Shown: positions 8,405 through 18,000 of the stretch, piece by piece
Numbering within the stretch: the first letter of the stretch is position 1
Layout: each line of letters begins with the position of its first letter
Assembly: GCF_006864425.1 (NCBI RefSeq)
Contig: NZ_QHLI01000015.1
Coordinates: 1-50,431, forward strand
Reading direction: 5' to 3'
DNA from: Campylobacter troglodytis
GTDB taxonomy: Bacteria > Campylobacterota > Campylobacteria > Campylobacterales > Campylobacteraceae
Length of the DNA: 50,431 nucleotides
Notes under the pieces: generated by a model
Database searches by the model: none
What the model saw: the letters and a program-made list of their open reading frames with translations, nothing else
Told to the model about the DNA's origin: nothing
Made by a program: the position numbers and the translations under genes

Positions 8405-9589
8405 CTAAGCCTTTTTAAAATTTTCTAGCCACTGGTGAAGTTTTTTCTCAGCCCCATAGCCCTTGCTTTCATAGAATTTCAAGGGCTTAGCTAGGTATTG
8501 CTGTTTGACATAGCCTCCAAAGCTATGAGGATAAAGATAGTTTTTTGCCTCAGAGCTATTATTGTCAAGATGTGCTAAGATAGGCAGGGGGGGGTTATTT
8601 TGCACGAAAGTTAAAGCCTTGTTTATGGCTTCATAAGAGGAGTTTGATTTAACAGCACTTGCAAGATAAACTGTGCATTGTGCCAAGGGTATGCGGGCTT
8701 CTGGATAGCCTATGTTTTTAACAGCGATTAAGGTGCTTGTAGCAAGGTGCAAGGCATTTGTGTCGGCATTTCCTATATCCTCACTTGCAAAGATCACAAG
8801 CCTTCTTGCTATAAAATCCGCACTCTCGCCTCCCTCAATGAGCCTTGCTAGATAGTAAAGTGCTGCGTCTATGTCGCTTCCTCTCATACTCTTAATGAAA
8901 GAACTAGCCAAGCGGTAATGTGTATCCTTTGAGCTAACCCCATCATTTAAAGCCTTTGCTTTTAGCTTTTTAAGGGTTTCAAGCTTGATGGCATTTTCAT
9001 CTATAAGCAGGGCATATTCTATTAAATTCAAAGCCGCTCTTGCATCTCCTGCTGAAATTTTTAGCACATAAGCCTTTGCCTCATCTTTAAATTCAAGCCT
9101 TAACTCGCCTTGTACCCTTTCTAACAAAGGACTTAACTCATCCTCGCTTAAAGCCTTAAATTCAAAGAGCATCACCCTACTTCTTATGCCTGAGCTTAGC
9201 ACGAAGAAAGGATTTTCCGTACTTGCTCCTATTAAGATACATTTGAAATTTTCAAGGGGTAAGAGTAGCATTTCTTGCTGGGTTTTTGAAAGGCGGTGAA
9301 TTTCATCTATGAAGATCAAAGGCTTATAGAGGCTTTCTTCGTATTTATTTATGATCTTTCTTAGCTCTTCAAGCTTAAAATTACCCCCATCAAATTCATA
9401 AAAATCCAATCCAAAGTCCCTAGCAACAGCCCTTGCAAAGCTAGTCTTCCCACAACCTGCAGGTCCAAAAAATATACTGTGTGGTAGCTTTTGTCTTTGT
9501 ATGAATTTTTCAAAAAGCCCCACTAACTCAGCTTGTCCTAGTAGCTCTTTTAGGCTTTTGGGGCGAAATTTTAAGGCTAAATTTTGCAT
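8405..9589 (-). CDS. rarA: replication-associated recombination protein A (AAA+ ATPase)
   Basis: RarA/MgsA acts at stalled replication forks, loading onto single-stranded DNA-SSB. 394 residues. Clamp-loader-like AAA+ core: MQNLALKFRPKSLKELLGQ, Walker A FFGPAGCGKTSFAR (about residue 41), Walker B LIFIDEIHRL, sensor 1 CILIGASTENPFF, arginine-finger region LSSGIRSRVMLFEF. Then the tetramerisation part with GGESADFIARRLVIFASEDIG, and NNSSEAKNYLYPHSFGGYVKQQYLA near the C-terminus, all typical of RarA. The start codon overlaps the stop of the DUF945 gene (TAATG), so translation is coupled. The coding strand carries a run of eight C at about residues 332-335 (8587-8594), within the length range where Campylobacter homopolymers slip. 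Confidence 0.94.
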   Translation of the reverse strand: MQNLALKFRPKSLKELLGQAELVGLFEKFIQRQKLPHSIFFGPAGCGKTSFARAVARDFGLDFYEFDGGNFKLEELRKIINKYEESLYKPLIFIDEIHRLSKTQQEMLLLPLENFKCILIGASTENPFFVLSSGIRSRVMLFEFKALSEDELSPLLERVQGELRLEFKDEAKAYVLKISAGDARAALNLIEYALLIDENAIKLETLKKLKAKALNDGVSSKDTHYRLASSFIKSMRGSDIDAALYYLARLIEGGESADFIARRLVIFASEDIGNADTNALHLATSTLIAVKNIGYPEARIPLAQCTVYLASAVKSNSSYEAINKALTFVQNNPPLPILAHLDNNSSEAKNYLYPHSFGGYVKQQYLAKPLKFYESKGYGAEKKLHQWLENFKKA

Positions 9590-10941
9590 TAAGGAAGTTC
9601 TATTAAAGGAGGCTGATAATCCTCATCTTCTAAGATCGCCTCATCATCAAGAAGCACCTCATCATCAAAAAGCTCATCAACAAGTGCCTCATCTTCTACC
9701 TCATCAAACCCAAAGCTTAATTCCTCTCCATTTACATTTAATTTATAGTCCTTAAAATCTGTTTCTAAATTCAAGCTTAGGCTGTATCTTCCTTCCTTTT
9801 CTACAAAAAAGCGGTTAAGCCCAAAAAGCACAAGGGGAGGCAGGATCTCGCTGATTACAGCACTACTTTGTGCTTCATAGCTTAGCTTGTAGCCCTCATT
9901 TGTGCCTCTTAACTCTCCTTTTGAGTTAAACTTATCATCCTTTGAGCTAAATTCTAAGGTATTCAAGGACAAACTGGCCCCACTTTGAAAAAAGTTTTGT
10001 GCTAAATCCTTTGTGTCTAGCTTATTTATATCTTGCTCGTAAAAGTCTTGTAAAAACTGTGAAGATACATTTCTTAGCTCAAACTCGCTTTTGAATTTAT
10101 TTAAATTTATATTAGCAAGAGAGGAGTTTATGGAGTTTATGTCTATGCTGGCATTTGCATTTAAAAGCTTATCATCATCCTTGCTTAAAAAGCTTTCAAA
10201 GCTAGTTTTAATGCCATCTAATTGTAGATCCATAAGCTCAATGCTTTTAACACTAAGCGCTCCCTTTGATTCAACAATGCCTACCAAATAATCCTTAAGC
10301 CTTACTCCCTTTCCATAATCTTCTTGATAAAAAAGTTCTTTAAGATCAAAATTAAAGGGTATGAAACTGCTACTTTCTGTATAATTAAACCCACTTAGCT
10401 CAAAAGAACTTTTCTTCATAAGCCCTTGCAGATCAAACTCACCCTTACTCTTTAAGCCTGTAAGCTTGAAACTACCATAATCTTCTTCATACGAAAGATC
10501 AGCCACCTCAGCCCTAACAGTAACATTTCCAAGCAAGGACAAATCAGCCTTTATAATAATAAGATCCCTAGCCTTTATATCCCCATTTGTTAGCTCTTCT
10601 ATGAGATCAAAAATAGGGCTTTGAAAGTGCATTATGGCATTATTTTTAGCAAAGATATTGTTTTTAAAAAGCACTGTGGCTTCAACACTAAGTAGCTCCT
10701 GTGCCTCACTGAGTGAGAGTTGATTTAAAGGATACTGATCAGCTTTGATCTTTGCCTTAAACCTAGCATTTGAGGTGAAAAAGCCCTTTTCAAAGCTAGT
10801 TTCAGTAAAGGTCAAAAACTCGTTTTGGCTTGTTTGAAGCTTAAATAATTTCTCATTAAGTACTCCCATATAAGCAATTTGCCCAAAATAAAAGGCAATT
10901 AAAAGCAAGAAGATAGAGCCTAGCACTAGTAGTTTTTTCAT
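9589..10941 (-). CDS. DUF945 (YdgA-like) exported or membrane-anchored protein
   Basis: 450 residues beginning MKKLLVLGSIFLLLIAFYFGQIAYMG, an uncleaved anchor or signal. The large extracytoplasmic part has repeated FxSxxxFELSGFNY / FKSKGEL-like strands, as in the DUF945/YdgA and AsmA-like families. Function in these families is not settled; a periplasmic or envelope role is likely. The C-terminal 45 residues are strikingly acidic (FGFDEVEDEALVDELFDDE, then VLLDDEAILEDEDYQPP), unlike the rest. Transcribed with rarA from an extended -10 at 10967-10975 and an AAAAAGGACAAAC ribosome binding site. Confidence 0.75.
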   Translation of the reverse strand: MKKLLVLGSIFLLLIAFYFGQIAYMGVLNEKLFKLQTSQNEFLTFTETSFEKGFFTSNARFKAKIKADQYPLNQLSLSEAQELLSVEATVLFKNNIFAKNNAIMHFQSPIFDLIEELTNGDIKARDLIIIKADLSLLGNVTVRAEVADLSYEEDYGSFKLTGLKSKGEFDLQGLMKKSSFELSGFNYTESSSFIPFNFDLKELFYQEDYGKGVRLKDYLVGIVESKGALSVKSIELMDLQLDGIKTSFESFLSKDDDKLLNANASIDINSINSSLANINLNKFKSEFELRNVSSQFLQDFYEQDINKLDTKDLAQNFFQSGASLSLNTLEFSSKDDKFNSKGELRGTNEGYKLSYEAQSSAVISEILPPLVLFGLNRFFVEKEGRYSLSLNLETDFKDYKLNVNGEELSFGFDEVEDEALVDELFDDEVLLDDEAILEDEDYQPPLIELP

Positions 10942-10966
10942 AGTTTGTCCTTTTTAAAGATTTGAA

Positions 10967-10975
10967 ATTATAGCA
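10967..10975 (-). promoter_or_regulatory. extended -10 promoter of DUF945-rarA
   Basis: Reverse strand reads TGCTATAAT, about 26 nt before the ATG at 10941. Confidence 0.6.
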
Positions 10976-11139
10976 TAGTTTTTTGGTATTTTTAAACTGT
11001 TGATTAGGCTTTTTGTCTTTTGCAAAAAGCTTGGCTTAATGATAAAGCTTAATGCTAAATAAAATTCAAACACTCATTAAATTCATACAAGGCTTTTTGT
11101 GAATTTTTTGATAATTTCACTTAACTTTGTCAAAATAAA

Positions 11140-11148
11140 TGCTATACT
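11140..11148 (+). promoter_or_regulatory. extended -10 promoter of cutA
   Basis: TGCTATACT, about 26 nt before the ATG at 11175. It overlaps an in-frame upstream ATG at 11139, which argues that translation starts at 11175. Confidence 0.6.
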
Positions 11149-11174
11149 TTCTCATCTCAAACAAAGGACAAATT

Positions 11175-11489
11175 ATGTTTATCTTAATTCAAACCACAGT
11201 TGCAAGTAAGAAGGAAGCTAGGTCTTTGATTGATCTTTTGCTAGAAAAAAAGCTAATTGCTTGTGCGCAAATTAGCAAGATAGAAAGCATTTATATGTGG
11301 AGGGATGAGTTTTATGATGAAAAGGAGTATCGATTAAGCTTTAAAACCACAAAGCAACATTTGCAAGAAATTCAACAACTCATACTAGGACATCATAGCT
11401 ATGATCTGGCTGAATTTACTGTTTTTGACATAGAGCATAATGACAAATACGGCAAATGGGTAAAAGCAGTTACGCATTCAAAGGATTAA
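11175..11489 (+). CDS. cutA: CutA divalent cation tolerance protein
   Basis: Small trimeric ferredoxin-like protein linked to copper and divalent metal tolerance. 104 residues from the ATG at 11175 (MFILIQTTVASKKEARSLID), chosen for the AAAGGACAAATT ribosome binding site and because the longer start lies in the promoter. Conserved CutA features: LIACAQISKIESIYMWRDE, the EYRLSFKTTKQ strand, and H-x-Y-DLAEF near the C-terminus, with the family's late Trp-x-Lys (GKWVKAV). Monocistronic with its own terminator. The physiological role is uncertain in the family as a whole. Confidence 0.93.
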   Translation: MFILIQTTVASKKEARSLIDLLLEKKLIACAQISKIESIYMWRDEFYDEKEYRLSFKTTKQHLQEIQQLILGHHSYDLAEFTVFDIEHNDKYGKWVKAVTHSKD

Positions 11490-11498
11490 GCTGCTTTT

Positions 11499-11519
11499 GC
11501 CTAGCAAGGCTAGGCTTTT
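11499..11519 (+). terminator. cutA terminator
   Basis: GCCTAG stem, CAAGG loop, CTAGGC, then TTTTA, 10 nt past the cutA stop. Confidence 0.65.
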
Positions 11520-11635
11520 AAAATTAGCCTTGATTGATGACAAAAAGCGGATCTTTTAGGCTTTTTTAAAAGGCATTGAACTTAGACAAATGCCATATTG
11601 GATTGACAAAGTGTTTTTGTTGTTTGATGCACTTG

Positions 11636-11703
11636 TCATTCTAAGAGTGTGCTAAGAATTCACAAAGTTATAAAAAAATGCCTTGAATTTACAAACTCTT
11701 CGC
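11636..11703 (+). repeat. dispersed intergenic repeat, copy A
   Basis: About 70 bp: GTCATTCTAAGAGTGTGCTA, then AGAATTCACAAAGTTATAAA, then AAAATGCCTTGAATTTACAA and ACTCTTCGC. It aligns with copies at 29097, 43689 and 50282. One frame is open through all four (R-I/M-x-x-V-I-K-K-x-L-E-F). Confidence 0.75.
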
Positions 11704-11904
11704 TAGTAAGCTACACAACGCTTTTTTAAAAATGCCATACTTTTAAAAAAAATCCATTTTCATAAGCCTTGCTTTTTTGCATAAACTTCTCAAATTTAGA
11801 GTTTTAAAGAAGGTTAAATAGGGCATATCAAAAGCAAAAGTAACAGCTATGAGATAGCTAGCAAGGCTTGATAAGGGCAAGTTTAAAAAGCAAAATGAAG
11901 CTAA

Positions 11905-12052
11905 TACTAAGCTTTGCTTACTTAAAAAAGACAAGGGCTTGTGGTGGTAGATTAAGTTTTATTTTAGGAGACGCTTTTGCAAGGTCCTTGTCAAATGAGT
12001 TGATTTTGCGTCCTTTAAATTCATAGCTTTTTTTCAAATTGGCAAAGCTCCC
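11905..12052 (-). pseudogene. decayed partial copy of pbpC
   Basis: Immediately downstream of the intact pbpC, the minus strand encodes FANLKKSYEFKGRKINS, FDKDLAKASPKIKLNLPP, then QALVFFK and a stop. This matches pbpC residues about 880-921 (FLKKSYEFNGRELNSLDKD ... PPHALAFFEEAKLS). After the in-frame TAA the similarity continues with AKLS. It is a tandem-duplication remnant, with no start codon. The intervening 11490-11900 otherwise holds only the cutA terminator and the dispersed repeat. Confidence 0.85.
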
Positions 12053-12054
12053 CC

Positions 12055-15000
12055 CTACTCCACCACAAAACTCACCCTATCGCTATCTCCGCTTTGAGAG
12101 ATGATAAAAAGCTCGTATTTGTCAGACTTTAAATTCAAAGCAAGGCTCTTGTCAAAGCCCTCGTAAATCAAGGCATTGTTAAGATACCAAAAAAGCCTTT
12201 CGTTTTTTAAATTTGCCACACGCACGATTAGGGCATTTTTTTTGTCTAAATCTTTCGTGGCAACTAAATGTAAATTTGAGCTTGGATATAAAATTTTAAG
12301 CGCCTTGTTTTTATCAAGGCTAAGTTTTGCTTCCTCAAAAAAGGCAAGTGCGTGAGGGGGCAAATTAAGCTTTATTTTTGGCAAAGCTCTTACAAAGTCC
12401 TTATCAAGCGAGTTAAGCTCACGTCCATTAAATTCATAGCTTTTTTTCAAAAAAGGCGACACACGCAAAGCCTTTGCATCCCGTGGATAAAGCGTGTGAG
12501 TGCTACTTACATTTAAATCATAGCGGTATCCTGTGGGTGCGTCTATTTTAAGGCTAATTAGATCCTCACTTGGCAAAAAGTCTAAATTTAGCTCATCAAG
12601 CAAACCCAAAAGCTCAAAAAAAAGCTCTCCTGCAATGCTTACCCCATATAAATTCGCATTTGCTTCGCCTGTGAAATTTCCAACCCAAACGCCAAGCGTG
12701 TAAAGCGGCGTAACCCCCAAAGCCCAAGCGTCCTTGCGGCCGTAGCTTGTGCCTGTCTTCCAAGAAACAATTTTATCCTTTTGATTATATTCCTCAACGC
12801 CAACGCGTTTAAGCTCTTTTAAGGCTTCAAGGGTAAGATAGGCACTGCCTCTTGAAAAAAACTGTCTTTGCTTTGAATTTTCTTTTAAATTTTTGCTTGA
12901 ATTTAAAGAAAAATTCAAAGCCTTATTTGAATTTTTATTTGAATTTAAATGCTCACTTGAATTTAAAATCTCCTTTGGATTTAAATCTTCATTTAAGATC
13001 AAGCTTGAATTTTCCTTTGAATTTTCGCTTGAATGTAAGCTATCATTGAAGATCACTGTGTCCTTTGAATTTAAATTCAAGCTTTCATTTAAAATTGTCT
13101 TTGTGCTTAAATTCACAGTTTCATTTAAATTCAAACCCCCTTGTGAATTTAACTCGCTTGAATTTGCCTTCAAGCTTAGACCCTCATTTAAATTCAAGCT
13201 TTCACTTAAATCCTTTAATGTTTCAAACTCTTTTAAACTTGAATTTTCACCTAACTTCAAGCCTTCATTGAACTTCACTGTTTGCTTTGTATTTAAATTC
13301 AAGGCTAGATCTTCCTTTGATCTCAAACTTAAATCATTGAAATTCAAATTTTCACCCTCAGAGACAAAATATGTCAAATCCTTCATTTCCCCATAATTTG
13401 CAAGGCTTAGATAAAGCCTTGTAAGCTCTTCAAGGCTCATTTCCTTCGTGCCAAGTATGAAAGATAAGCCATATCTTGCGTAATCCTCATCCTCAAAGCC
13501 CACAAAGTCCTTTATCTCGTAAAAAAATCGCTCGTAGCCGTAATTTTGCAGCAAGCTCACAAAGGGCACATTTAAGGATCTTTGCAAGGCTTCTTTGGCA
13601 CGAATTAATCCGTAATATTTTTTATTTGCATTTTGAGGACTAAAGGTCGAAAAAAAGGTTGGCACATCAAGCATTAAAGAATTTAAAGAAATAAGCCCCT
13701 CATCCATAGCCAAGGCAAACAAAAAGGGCTTTAAGGTTGAACCCACGCTTCGCTTTGCCACCACCCCATTTACCTGTCCTAAATTCTCCTCATCGTAAAA
13801 ATCCTGTGAGCCAAGATAAGCAAGCACCTCCCCACTTTTGCTACTTACAAGCATCACAGCTAAATTTTTAATGCCCTGTCTTTTCAAGCTAAGACTAAAA
13901 TCCCTAGCCTTTTGCTCAAATTTCACCTGAATATCCTTATCTATGCTTGAAATGATCTGCTTTTGCTTGTCGTTTAAAAGGCGAAGGGCTAAGTGTGGGG
14001 CTAAATTTCGCCGTGGCTTAAAGCTAGGCAGTGGCTCGGCTAGGGCTAATTTTAGGCTAGTTTCATCAAAATGCCCCCTTTCAAAAAGCCTATGCAAAAG
14101 CCTATCTCTTTTTTCTTTTAATTTGTGTTTGTTTTTTTCTAGATTCATTAAGCCCGGCGCATTTGGCAAAACTGCTAAAAGTGCAGCCTCGCTCCAAGAC
14201 AAATTCAAAGGGTCCTTGTCAAAATAAAACAAAATCGCAGATGAAAAGCCCACTAAATTTCCCCCATAAGGTGCATTATTTAGATAAAGCCTTAAAATCT
14301 CATCTTTTGAAAGCGTAGCGTCAAGTTTTATTGCCTTGATGATTTCGCTAACTTTGTTTAAATATGTGCGTTCGTTTTGCTCATAAAGTTTAATCACCTG
14401 CATAGAAATGGTGCTTGCCCCGCTTTTTTTGCTAGCGGTAAAGTTTTTAAAAAAAGCTCGAGCTAGTGCCAAAAAATCAACCCCAAAATGTGAATTAAAT
14501 TTTTTATCCTCATACTCAATGACGGCTATTTCTAGCTTTTTTAGAACCGTATTTTCGCTTAAATGCCATTGTTCTTTTTCGTTTATAAAGGCACTTAAAA
14601 CTACCTTATTTCTATCAAATAAAACCTTGCTGTAACGGCTCTCAAAGCCTCTTTGAAGCTCATTTACATTAAAAGAAAGATACACAAAAAGAGTGCTTAA
14701 AAAAAGGCAAAGAAAGATTAAAAAGAAAGTGAGTTTTAGTGAATTTTTTAGGGTTAGTTTAAATGAAAATTTAAAGTTTTTTAAAAAATTCACGCCCTTT
14801 AAACCGTGAATTTTTGCTTGAATTTGCGTGAATTTCTTTGAAAAATTCACGCTTTTTTTGTAATTTAAGCTTTTTAAAAGGCTACAAATTTTCACTTTAA
14901 GTTTTGAGTAATTTTTTCTACAAAAGAGTGTGAATGTTTTAAAAAAATTCACGCTTTTTTTAAAATTCAAGCCCTTTAAAAGGCTATAAATTTTCTCCCA

Positions 15001-15093
15001 AACCGTGAATTTTAAACGCACAAAATCTTTAAAATCCACAGTTTTTTTATAAGCAGTGCAATTACTGCTCCACCGCAACAGCTTTTCCCTCAC
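12055..15093 (-). CDS. pbpC: penicillin-binding protein 1C with a large low-complexity insertion
   Basis: Bifunctional peptidoglycan synthase of the inner membrane. 1012 residues, versus about 770 for E. coli PbpC. Order: Lys/Phe-rich N-terminal repeats (residues 34-107), one membrane helix (about 120-142), GT51 glycosyltransferase with EDKKFNSHFGVD (E195) and the SGASTISMQV motif, transpeptidase with SxxK (S452-K455, GSTLK), SxN (S506-N508) and KTG (K779-G781), then a PBP1C C-terminal domain. All catalytic motifs are intact. Between SxN and KTG, residues about 578-741 are Asn/Leu/Ser-rich (ESLNLNEGLSLKANSSELNS and the like), translated from repeated TTTGAATTTAAA-type DNA. The GTG start at 15093 overlaps the upstream A2M gene by 32 nt and has no good ribosome binding site; a later GTG at residue 19 is possible. 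With A2M it forms the YfhM-PbpC pair that traps proteases and repairs wall damage. Confidence 0.93.
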   Translation of the reverse strand: MREKLLRWSSNCTAYKKTVDFKDFVRLKFTVWEKIYSLLKGLNFKKSVNFFKTFTLFCRKNYSKLKVKICSLLKSLNYKKSVNFSKKFTQIQAKIHGLKGVNFLKNFKFSFKLTLKNSLKLTFFLIFLCLFLSTLFVYLSFNVNELQRGFESRYSKVLFDRNKVVLSAFINEKEQWHLSENTVLKKLEIAVIEYEDKKFNSHFGVDFLALARAFFKNFTASKKSGASTISMQVIKLYEQNERTYLNKVSEIIKAIKLDATLSKDEILRLYLNNAPYGGNLVGFSSAILFYFDKDPLNLSWSEAALLAVLPNAPGLMNLEKNKHKLKEKRDRLLHRLFERGHFDETSLKLALAEPLPSFKPRRNLAPHLALRLLNDKQKQIISSIDKDIQVKFEQKARDFSLSLKRQGIKNLAVMLVSSKSGEVLAYLGSQDFYDEENLGQVNGVVAKRSVGSTLKPFLFALAMDEGLISLNSLMLDVPTFFSTFSPQNANKKYYGLIRAKEALQRSLNVPFVSLLQNYGYERFFYEIKDFVGFEDEDYARYGLSFILGTKEMSLEELTRLYLSLANYGEMKDLTYFVSEGENLNFNDLSLRSKEDLALNLNTKQTVKFNEGLKLGENSSLKEFETLKDLSESLNLNEGLSLKANSSELNSQGGLNLNETVNLSTKTILNESLNLNSKDTVIFNDSLHSSENSKENSSLILNEDLNPKEILNSSEHLNSNKNSNKALNFSLNSSKNLKENSKQRQFFSRGSAYLTLEALKELKRVGVEEYNQKDKIVSWKTGTSYGRKDAWALGVTPLYTLGVWVGNFTGEANANLYGVSIAGELFFELLGLLDELNLDFLPSEDLISLKIDAPTGYRYDLNVSSTHTLYPRDAKALRVSPFLKKSYEFNGRELNSLDKDFVRALPKIKLNLPPHALAFFEEAKLSLDKNKALKILYPSSNLHLVATKDLDKKNALIVRVANLKNERLFWYLNNALIYEGFDKSLALNLKSDKYELFIISQSGDSDRVSFVVE

Positions 15094-18000
15094 TTAAAGC
15101 CTGAAAACTATCATCATACATAGCCTCCACAAAAGCACCTGTAAGCGTGTATTTGCCCGGAGTTATGGCATTTAGCCTTATGTAAAAATCCTTTTTGTTA
15201 TATAGGGCAAAAAACCACATAATTTTATCATCTCTTATGTCGATAAAATCATATTGTGAGCTTCTTGCAAAACTTGGGGCTTCATCGTTTAAAAGGGTAT
15301 TTGCCACCTCCCAGCCACTTGGTAAGATTTGAGTTAAGGCGAGATTTTGAATTTCTCCAAAACTTCCATTTTGAGCCACGTTAAGCTTCATATAAAAAGC
15401 TTGTGAGCTTTTAAGTGCGTCCTCGCTTATTTCGTTGCCCCTTTCGTCAAAAAAGCTGCGAGTTATTGTAAGATTATTGCTAAAAGGCTTGGGGATTTCT
15501 TTTTTAATACCCTCAACTGCAAAGCTAGCAAATAAATCTTTTTGAGTTTTTATCACAGCCTTACCGCTTGTAAATTCAAGGCTTTGAACTGAGTTTTGCG
15601 CAAATTTCACTTCTTTGCCGTTTAAATTCACAGAAGCATTCATAGCCGCACCTTGCGTATTCTCATTTAAATCAAGCCCCAAAGCCAAGGCATAAAGGGC
15701 ATAGCCAGCACTTTGAGTGGATAAATAAGCATCACTTTTTAAATGCGTTCCTAGCTCTTTTAAAAGCTCGCTGTGGTTTTTGCCATACACTATTTTATAG
15801 GCATTTGCTATGATAGCCTTATCGCGAAGGGCTGAGCCGTAGCTATATGAGTAATAATGCTTGTTTAAATTTGGCTCTGTGCTGGTGTTTCTTGCAATTT
15901 TTAAAGCGATTTCATCCATACCAGCTAGCTTGTAAGCAGCGGCAAGCTGCCAAAGGCTGGTATTATCAAGGCTTGATTTAAACTTCTCATAAAGCACATT
16001 CATAGCTGAGATGTTTGGTTCTTTTGCTAGGGCTAGCAAAAAGAGCGAATTTGCTTGATAAATCACCATTTCGTTTCTATTTAAAGCATTTTGCTTGACG
16101 AAGTTTTTCTCGTAATTTAGCCATCTATTATAAAGGCTTTGTGGCACAAAATATCCAGCGTCCTTGGCTACTAGTAAGAAAAGCCCAGCATAATTACTTC
16201 CCCAAATATCAGCCTCATTGCCACCTTGCCAGTAGGCAAAGCCCCCATTTGCTGTTTGAAAGCCACTAAATCTTGCAATGGCAGCGTTTATGTTGTTGAT
16301 AATCTTTTGCTTATCTGCCTTGTAGCTGAATTTATCAAGGAAGAGCTGAGGCAAAACCGCACTTGTGGTTTGTTCTATACAACCATAAGGATAGCGAAGC
16401 AAGAAATTCAAGCGTTTATCTAAATTTAAAATGGGCGTTGGGCTAAGCTTTAAAATAGCCGCTGTGCTACCCCTTAAAAAGCTCTCATCAATGCCTACTT
16501 CCTTGCTCTCACCGGCTTTTATCACAAAGTCCTCACTAGCGAAGCTATAAGCATTTTTTGCCTTTATGTCTATCTCGCTTTGACTTTTATAGCTGTATTT
16601 TCCAGCCTTTAACTCAAATTCAAGCTCCTCAATGCCTATGTTTTCGTTATTTACTCTAACATCAAAATAAACATTTTGAGTATCCCCCTTGCTAAAATCC
16701 ACGCTTAAAGTGTTTTTTTCAAGGCTTAAAAGTTTGTTTTTGCTTTTTATGCTAAGACTTGCATTTTTGACATTTTTATCTATTTTAAAAACCTGCACAA
16801 GTAGTTTAAACTCATCGCCTATTCTCAAACTTCTTGGCAGGGTTTCAAGCATAAGCACGGGAGCTGAGACCAAAATGCTTTTATCGCTAGCACCAAAAGC
16901 TCTCTCATTTGCACCCACAGCCATCACACGCACAGAGCCCATATAGGATGGCATTGTGAATTTCACTTTTGCAAAGCCGTTTTTATCCGTTTTCACAGGG
17001 GCTTGATAAAGAACAACAGGCTTAAATCTATCCGCTTGCTCATCCTCTTTGCTCTTTTTAGCGCGGTTTGCAGCACTCATCATTAGCATCCTATCTCCGC
17101 CCGTTGTTAGCACCTTTGCTACCTCGCCAAAGGTTTTGGCTATGATTTTATCATAGGTATCAAAGACCTTTAATTTAAAGCCTGTTTTTGCGTAAAAATA
17201 CCCCCAAATATCCGGCGTTTTGAAATTTGTTAGGCTCAACAAACCCTCATCGACAATAGCCAAGGTGTAGGTATAAGGCTTTTTGTCGCTACTTTGAATT
17301 TCCACTTCAAACTCGCTTTGTGGTAGGATTTTCTCAGGTGCTTTTATGCTTAAATTCAGCTTGCTTTCGCTGTCTTCAACCTTTATAGGCACGACACCAA
17401 AGAGCCTTAAAGCCCTATCATTTTGCCAGCTCTCATACTCTTGCAGTAAGCTCACGCTCGCGTAGATATTTGGTGCGAAGTTCTTTTCGATAGCCACTTC
17501 AAATTCAGTGCTTTTATCCCTTGTATCAAGCACAAAGCGTTTGATAATGCCCTCGTTGTTGCTTAAAGTAACGAGTGCCTTGGCGTTTTTCGTGCTTTCA
17601 AATTCGATTTTCGCCTTGTCGCCTATTTTGTAGCTGGGCTTGTCGCTTTTGATCTTCAAGGCACTTTGAATGTCAGCACTATGAGGCTCACCCCAGGAGC
17701 TTATATAAAAGTTTTGTCCTGTGCTTACCCCACTTGCTTGATCTATTATTTCTATGAACATATCCCCGAATTTATCCTTGCTTTCAAAGTCTAAAAGCAC
17801 TGGTTTATCAGCACTTGTTAGCTCTCCACTTGCAATTATTTGTGAGTTTTTATCCTTCTTTATAGAGCGCACAAAATCGCTGTAAGAATCATAATCCCAC
17901 CACCAAGAAGCACGGCTTTGATAGATCTTGTATTCTAGCTTTTTGCCCTTTAAGAGCTTGTTTTGCAAGTCGCTTACTATGATTTCAAAGCTGATTTTAT

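Noticed and set aside
11743-11934. 63-residue reverse-strand frame downstream of the pbpC fragment
   Set aside because: Its start lies in the decayed pbpC copy and there is no initiation signal.
12893-13396. 167-residue plus-strand open frame opposite pbpC
   Set aside because: Composed only of F, K, L, S, E and N; it is the antisense reading of the repeat insertion in pbpC, and two further frames (12852-13049, 13065-13271) are open for the same reason.
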